This document shows positions 7,060 to 8,676 of a stretch of 8,676 bases of DNA, in pieces (position 1 is the first letter of the stretch; every line of letters begins with the position of its first letter). The position numbers were made by a program, and so were the translations under genes. This stretch comes from Acidimicrobiales bacterium (GTDB lineage Bacteria > Actinomycetota > Acidimicrobiia > Acidimicrobiales > Palsa-688). The stretch covers positions 1 through 8,676 of the forward strand of contig JAFAWZ010000085.1 of NCBI GenBank assembly GCA_019241495.1, in the 5' to 3' direction. The notes beneath the pieces are model-generated. The model was not told where the DNA came from. It searched no databases and saw nothing but the letters and a program-made list of their open reading frames with translations.

Positions 7060-8208
7060 TCAGCGGACGAGCATCTCAAAGGGAAGTCCTGCTGCTACCG
7101 GCGGGCTGACGGCCTGGCCGTCGATGGCTATCTCCACCTCCGTGGGATTACCCAGGCGCAGCCAGATCGGCCCGGTCCCGGCCCACGACTGGCCACCCTG
7201 TAGGGTCCCCTCAAAGATGACCTCCCCGTCGGGGGCGGCTAGACGGGCCTGAACCCAACACGGCCCGCTCGCGGTCAGCACGGTGGCGATCGGCCCGTTC
7301 ACCTGGTAAACGGCGGAAGTACTAGAGGCCGTCACCGACGTGACCTCCGGTACCTGCGGACTCGTGGATGGTGAGGGAGGCGGGGCGGGAATCGACACCG
7401 CCGGCACAACCGTCGCGTAAGAGGCCACCCGTCGCGGTGAACCTGGCCCACCGGACACTCCCAGCCCGATAGCGAGGGCCATGAGGAGGCCGGCACCGGC
7501 CCACGCCACCTTGTGCCTATGCGCCCCTCCTACCACATGGCCGAACGGTTCTCGAGCCCGGACCACGGCGCGCGTGAACGCTGCCGCAACCGCCGAAGGG
7601 ACCGTAGACCAGGCGCCGAACGCACTTGGCCTCGTGCTCGATTCAACCGTTCGGTCAGGATCAATTTCGGTCGATGCCCGAGCTTCCACGAGAGCGTCGA
7701 AGCGAAAGATCTCACCTTCTGGGGGGCGATATTTGGCAGGAATCTTGGGCAGAGCGACCACAGGCTTTGGCGACCTCCGAGCCGGGCTTCTGCCAAGGAC
7801 GCCGGCAGCCTCTGATTGGCGCACCAGTCGGACCGTCGGCCCCGGTCGGATGTCCTCTGCCGCCTCTGGAATTCGATCGCTCCCAGGCCGATCGCCCCCG
7901 TGCGGGCGACGAGGGCGGGAACGAGGTGCCGGCGTTGCGGGCGTGATCCGTCGGGGACAATCAGTCTCGACCAGCCGGATCAGTTGTGACGGGCTGGGTG
8001 GCATCTCTGCCCTTGGAACGGATGGCTGCTGCCGACTCTGGCGGGCGGCGAGCATGCCCATGGTCTCGAGGGCTCGCTGTTGGGCTTGGAGACTGCCCAT
8101 CGAGCCATGCCTGAGCCCGATCGCCACCTTGGCACCTCTTTTCCCGATTTTCCCGACCGCCAGCCCATTGGGAAATCTGGGCAACCCCGAGCTGTACGTC
8201 CGTTTCAC
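7060..8208 (-). CDS. RodZ-like single-pass membrane protein with C-terminal DUF4115-type domain
   Basis: 382 residues from GTG 8208 to TGA 7060-7062. Residues about 60-160 are rich in Pro and Arg and look disordered. A single membrane helix covers about 234-252 (VAWAGAGLLMALAIGLGV), then a Pro/Ser/Thr-rich linker (268-297). The C-terminal domain at about 308-369 matches the RodZ DUF4115 pattern: ASGPCWVQARL, GTLQGGQSW, GPIWLRLGNPTEVEI. RodZ links MreB to the cell wall machinery, but true RodZ has an N-terminal helix-turn-helix, which I do not see here. Topology predicts an N-terminus in the cytoplasm and the DUF4115 domain outside. The start is unsure: GTG 8208 has no Shine-Dalgarno, and ATG 8100 (MGSLQAQQ) is a fair alternative. 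Third positions are less G/C-biased than in the other genes, with AGA, AGG and CGA codons in the first half. The C-terminal domain is solid; the N-terminal half less so. Confidence 0.65.
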   Translation of the reverse strand: MKRTYSSGLPRFPNGLAVGKIGKRGAKVAIGLRHGSMGSLQAQQRALETMGMLAARQSRQQPSVPRAEMPPSPSQLIRLVETDCPRRITPATPAPRSRPRRPHGGDRPGSDRIPEAAEDIRPGPTVRLVRQSEAAGVLGRSPARRSPKPVVALPKIPAKYRPPEGEIFRFDALVEARASTEIDPDRTVESSTRPSAFGAWSTVPSAVAAAFTRAVVRAREPFGHVVGGAHRHKVAWAGAGLLMALAIGLGVSGGPGSPRRVASYATVVPAVSIPAPPPSPSTSPQVPEVTSVTASSTSAVYQVNGPIATVLTASGPCWVQARLAAPDGEVIFEGTLQGGQSWAGTGPIWLRLGNPTEVEIAIDGQAVSPPVAAGLPFEMLVR

Positions 8209-8218
8209 CGACGGTGAA
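8204..8218. promoter_or_regulatory. Perfect 7-bp palindrome over the RodZ-like start codon
   Basis: TTCACCGACGGTGAA is an inverted repeat with 7-bp arms around one central base, and it contains the GTG 8208 start codon (CAC on the plus strand). It could be an operator bound by a dimeric regulator, or an RNA hairpin masking the start. It may also be chance. Confidence 0.35.
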
Positions 8219-8401
8219 GCTGCTTGTGAACCTCACCTCGAACATATACATAGCTCCAGCGCTAAACGCGTCAGGATGGCCCACGAGAGCCGCGCATCTC
8301 ATCCATTCCCTCTAGCGTCGACCGCCAAACGCCACCGAGCGGGGGAAGAACAAGAAGAAGAGGCTCTTTCGAATCTGGGTATCCAGGGGTAGAATTCGAT
8401 C
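8209..8401. other. Divergent intergenic region between RodZ-like and ANTAR genes
   Basis: This 193-nt stretch separates two genes reading away from each other, so promoters for both should lie here. On the minus side, TATGTT (8246-8241) is a possible -10 about 33 bases before GTG 8208, without a clear -35. A short AT-rich patch (8240-8255) surrounds it. On the plus side is a purine-rich run (8338-8363) followed by the TAGAAT box. I see no convincing gene in it. Confidence 0.5.
8386..8401 (+). promoter_or_regulatory. Leaderless-type -10 box (TAGAAT) of the ANTAR gene
   Basis: GGGGTAGAAT (8386-8395) contains TAGAAT at 8390-8395, a good actinobacterial TANNNT -10. Six bases separate it from ATG 8402, so transcription should begin at or beside the start codon. 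At 17-nt spacing the -35 position reads TTTCGA (8367-8372), a weak match to TTGACA. No Shine-Dalgarno precedes the ATG, as expected for a leaderless message. Confidence 0.6.
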
Positions 8402-8676
8402 ATGACGGCCGATCCGATGCCGTTCACCGAGCCGCCGCGAAGCCTTACCGATCGCCTGTCAGATGCTCGGGCCGGAGCGGAGCAGAACATGGTCCGGCTC
8501 TCTGAGATCTGTCGACAGATCTCCGCTGACCGTGAGCACTGGCAGGGGGGTCGAACGCTGAGGCAGGCTTCTCACGACTCGGCGTTCGCTCGCCTCCTCG
8601 CTCGCCTGGAGACCCAGCCGGTCATCGAACAAGCCAAAGGCGTGCTCATGGCCCAGAGCCGATGTAGCGCCGATAC
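8402..8676 (+). CDS. ANTAR-domain RNA-binding regulator, N-terminal part (3' end outside window)
   Basis: An open frame from ATG 8402 to the window edge, 91 complete codons with no stop. It opens with a short Pro-containing stretch, then a helical region (about residues 15-50). Residues 66-91 read RLLARLETQPVIEQAKGVLM and then AQSRCSAD, which is the start of an ANTAR domain (pattern RxxIeqAkGiLma, then cs.deAf). ANTAR proteins bind paired hairpins in nascent RNA and prevent transcription termination. The rest of the domain, with its second and third helices, lies beyond the window. Before the domain there are only about 65 residues, too few for a GAF or full receiver domain, so this belongs to the short stand-alone ANTAR type. 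It is divergent from the RodZ-like gene. Its RNA target is not identifiable here. Confidence 0.85.
   Translation, partial: MTADPMPFTEPPRSLTDRLSDARAGAEQNMVRLSEICRQISADREHWQGGRTLRQASHDSAFARLLARLETQPVIEQAKGVLMAQSRCSAD

Noticed and set aside
8209..8302. Minus-strand frame from ATG 8302 (MYMFEVRF region) as the real N-terminus of the RodZ-like gene through a frameshift
   Set aside because: Neither this stretch nor the joined product resembles an HTH or any family I know, so there is no positive evidence for a frameshift.
8376..8382. GGGTAT as a SigB/SigF-type stress promoter for the ANTAR gene
   Set aside because: No GTTT-like -35 lies 14-17 nt upstream, and the TAGAAT box a few bases downstream fits the start codon better.
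7481..8392. Long plus-strand open frame (303 codons) opposite the RodZ-like gene
   Set aside because: Its translation is low-complexity and Arg/Ser-rich with no recognisable domain, while the opposite strand encodes a membrane helix and a DUF4115-type domain. It is a shadow of high-GC coding.
1..8676. tRNA, rRNA, CRISPR array, insertion sequence, phage attachment site
   Set aside because: I looked for cloverleaf sequences, regular short repeats with spacers, transposase motifs and terminal repeats and saw none.

Overview
The window is high-GC DNA with strongly G/C-biased third codon positions. An ANTAR-domain protein, GAF/SpoIIE-type phosphatase and STAS-type signalling genes, and apparently leaderless starts placed six bases after a TAGAAT-like -10 box, all point to an actinobacterium. 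Acidimicrobiia or a relative would fit, but that placement is inference. I see no rRNA, tRNA, CRISPR array, integrase, transposase or other clear mobile-element gene.

Layout. (1) 1-1537 (+): C-terminal ~510 residues of an AceE/MdeB-type 2-oxoacid dehydrogenase E1 enzyme, cut by the window start. (2) 1538-1665: intergenic region dominated by a large compound inverted repeat, followed by a leaderless-type promoter. (3) 1666-2889 and 2957-4627 (+): two unrelated MFS transporters in tandem. The first resembles drug:H+ antiporters; the second resembles the Spinster-like group and carries a long acidic central loop. (4) 4632-6497 (-): GAF-GAF-PP2C (SpoIIE/RsbU-type) serine phosphatase, whose stop lies only 4 nt from the stop of the converging transporter. 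(5) 6497-6837 (-): upstream of the phosphatase and apparently once translationally coupled to it, a STAS (anti-sigma factor antagonist) gene. It now reads in three frames, breaking just before its DSxG phosphorylation motif. (6) 6838-7059: non-coding except for a 35-codon plus-strand ORF that may be the leftover start of a Holin-X-like membrane protein gene. (7) 7060-8208 (-): RodZ-like single-pass membrane protein with a C-terminal DUF4115-type domain and no N-terminal HTH. (8) 8402-8676 (+): start of an ANTAR-domain RNA-binding regulator, cut by the window end and divergent from the RodZ-like gene.

How the parts fit. The left half is metabolism and transport; the right half is signalling. 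In partner-switching systems a PP2C phosphatase dephosphorylates a STAS protein on the Ser of its DSxG motif, which frees a sigma factor from its anti-sigma kinase. Here the phosphatase looks intact, but its co-encoded STAS partner looks broken at exactly that motif, and no RsbW-type kinase lies in the window. The phosphatase would therefore need a partner encoded elsewhere, unless the indels are sequencing errors. The broken STAS gene and the stray ORF beside it make 6497-7060 the most likely site of recent gene decay. I found no convincing wholly new system; the STAS breakage and the 1543-1630 hairpin are the best leads.
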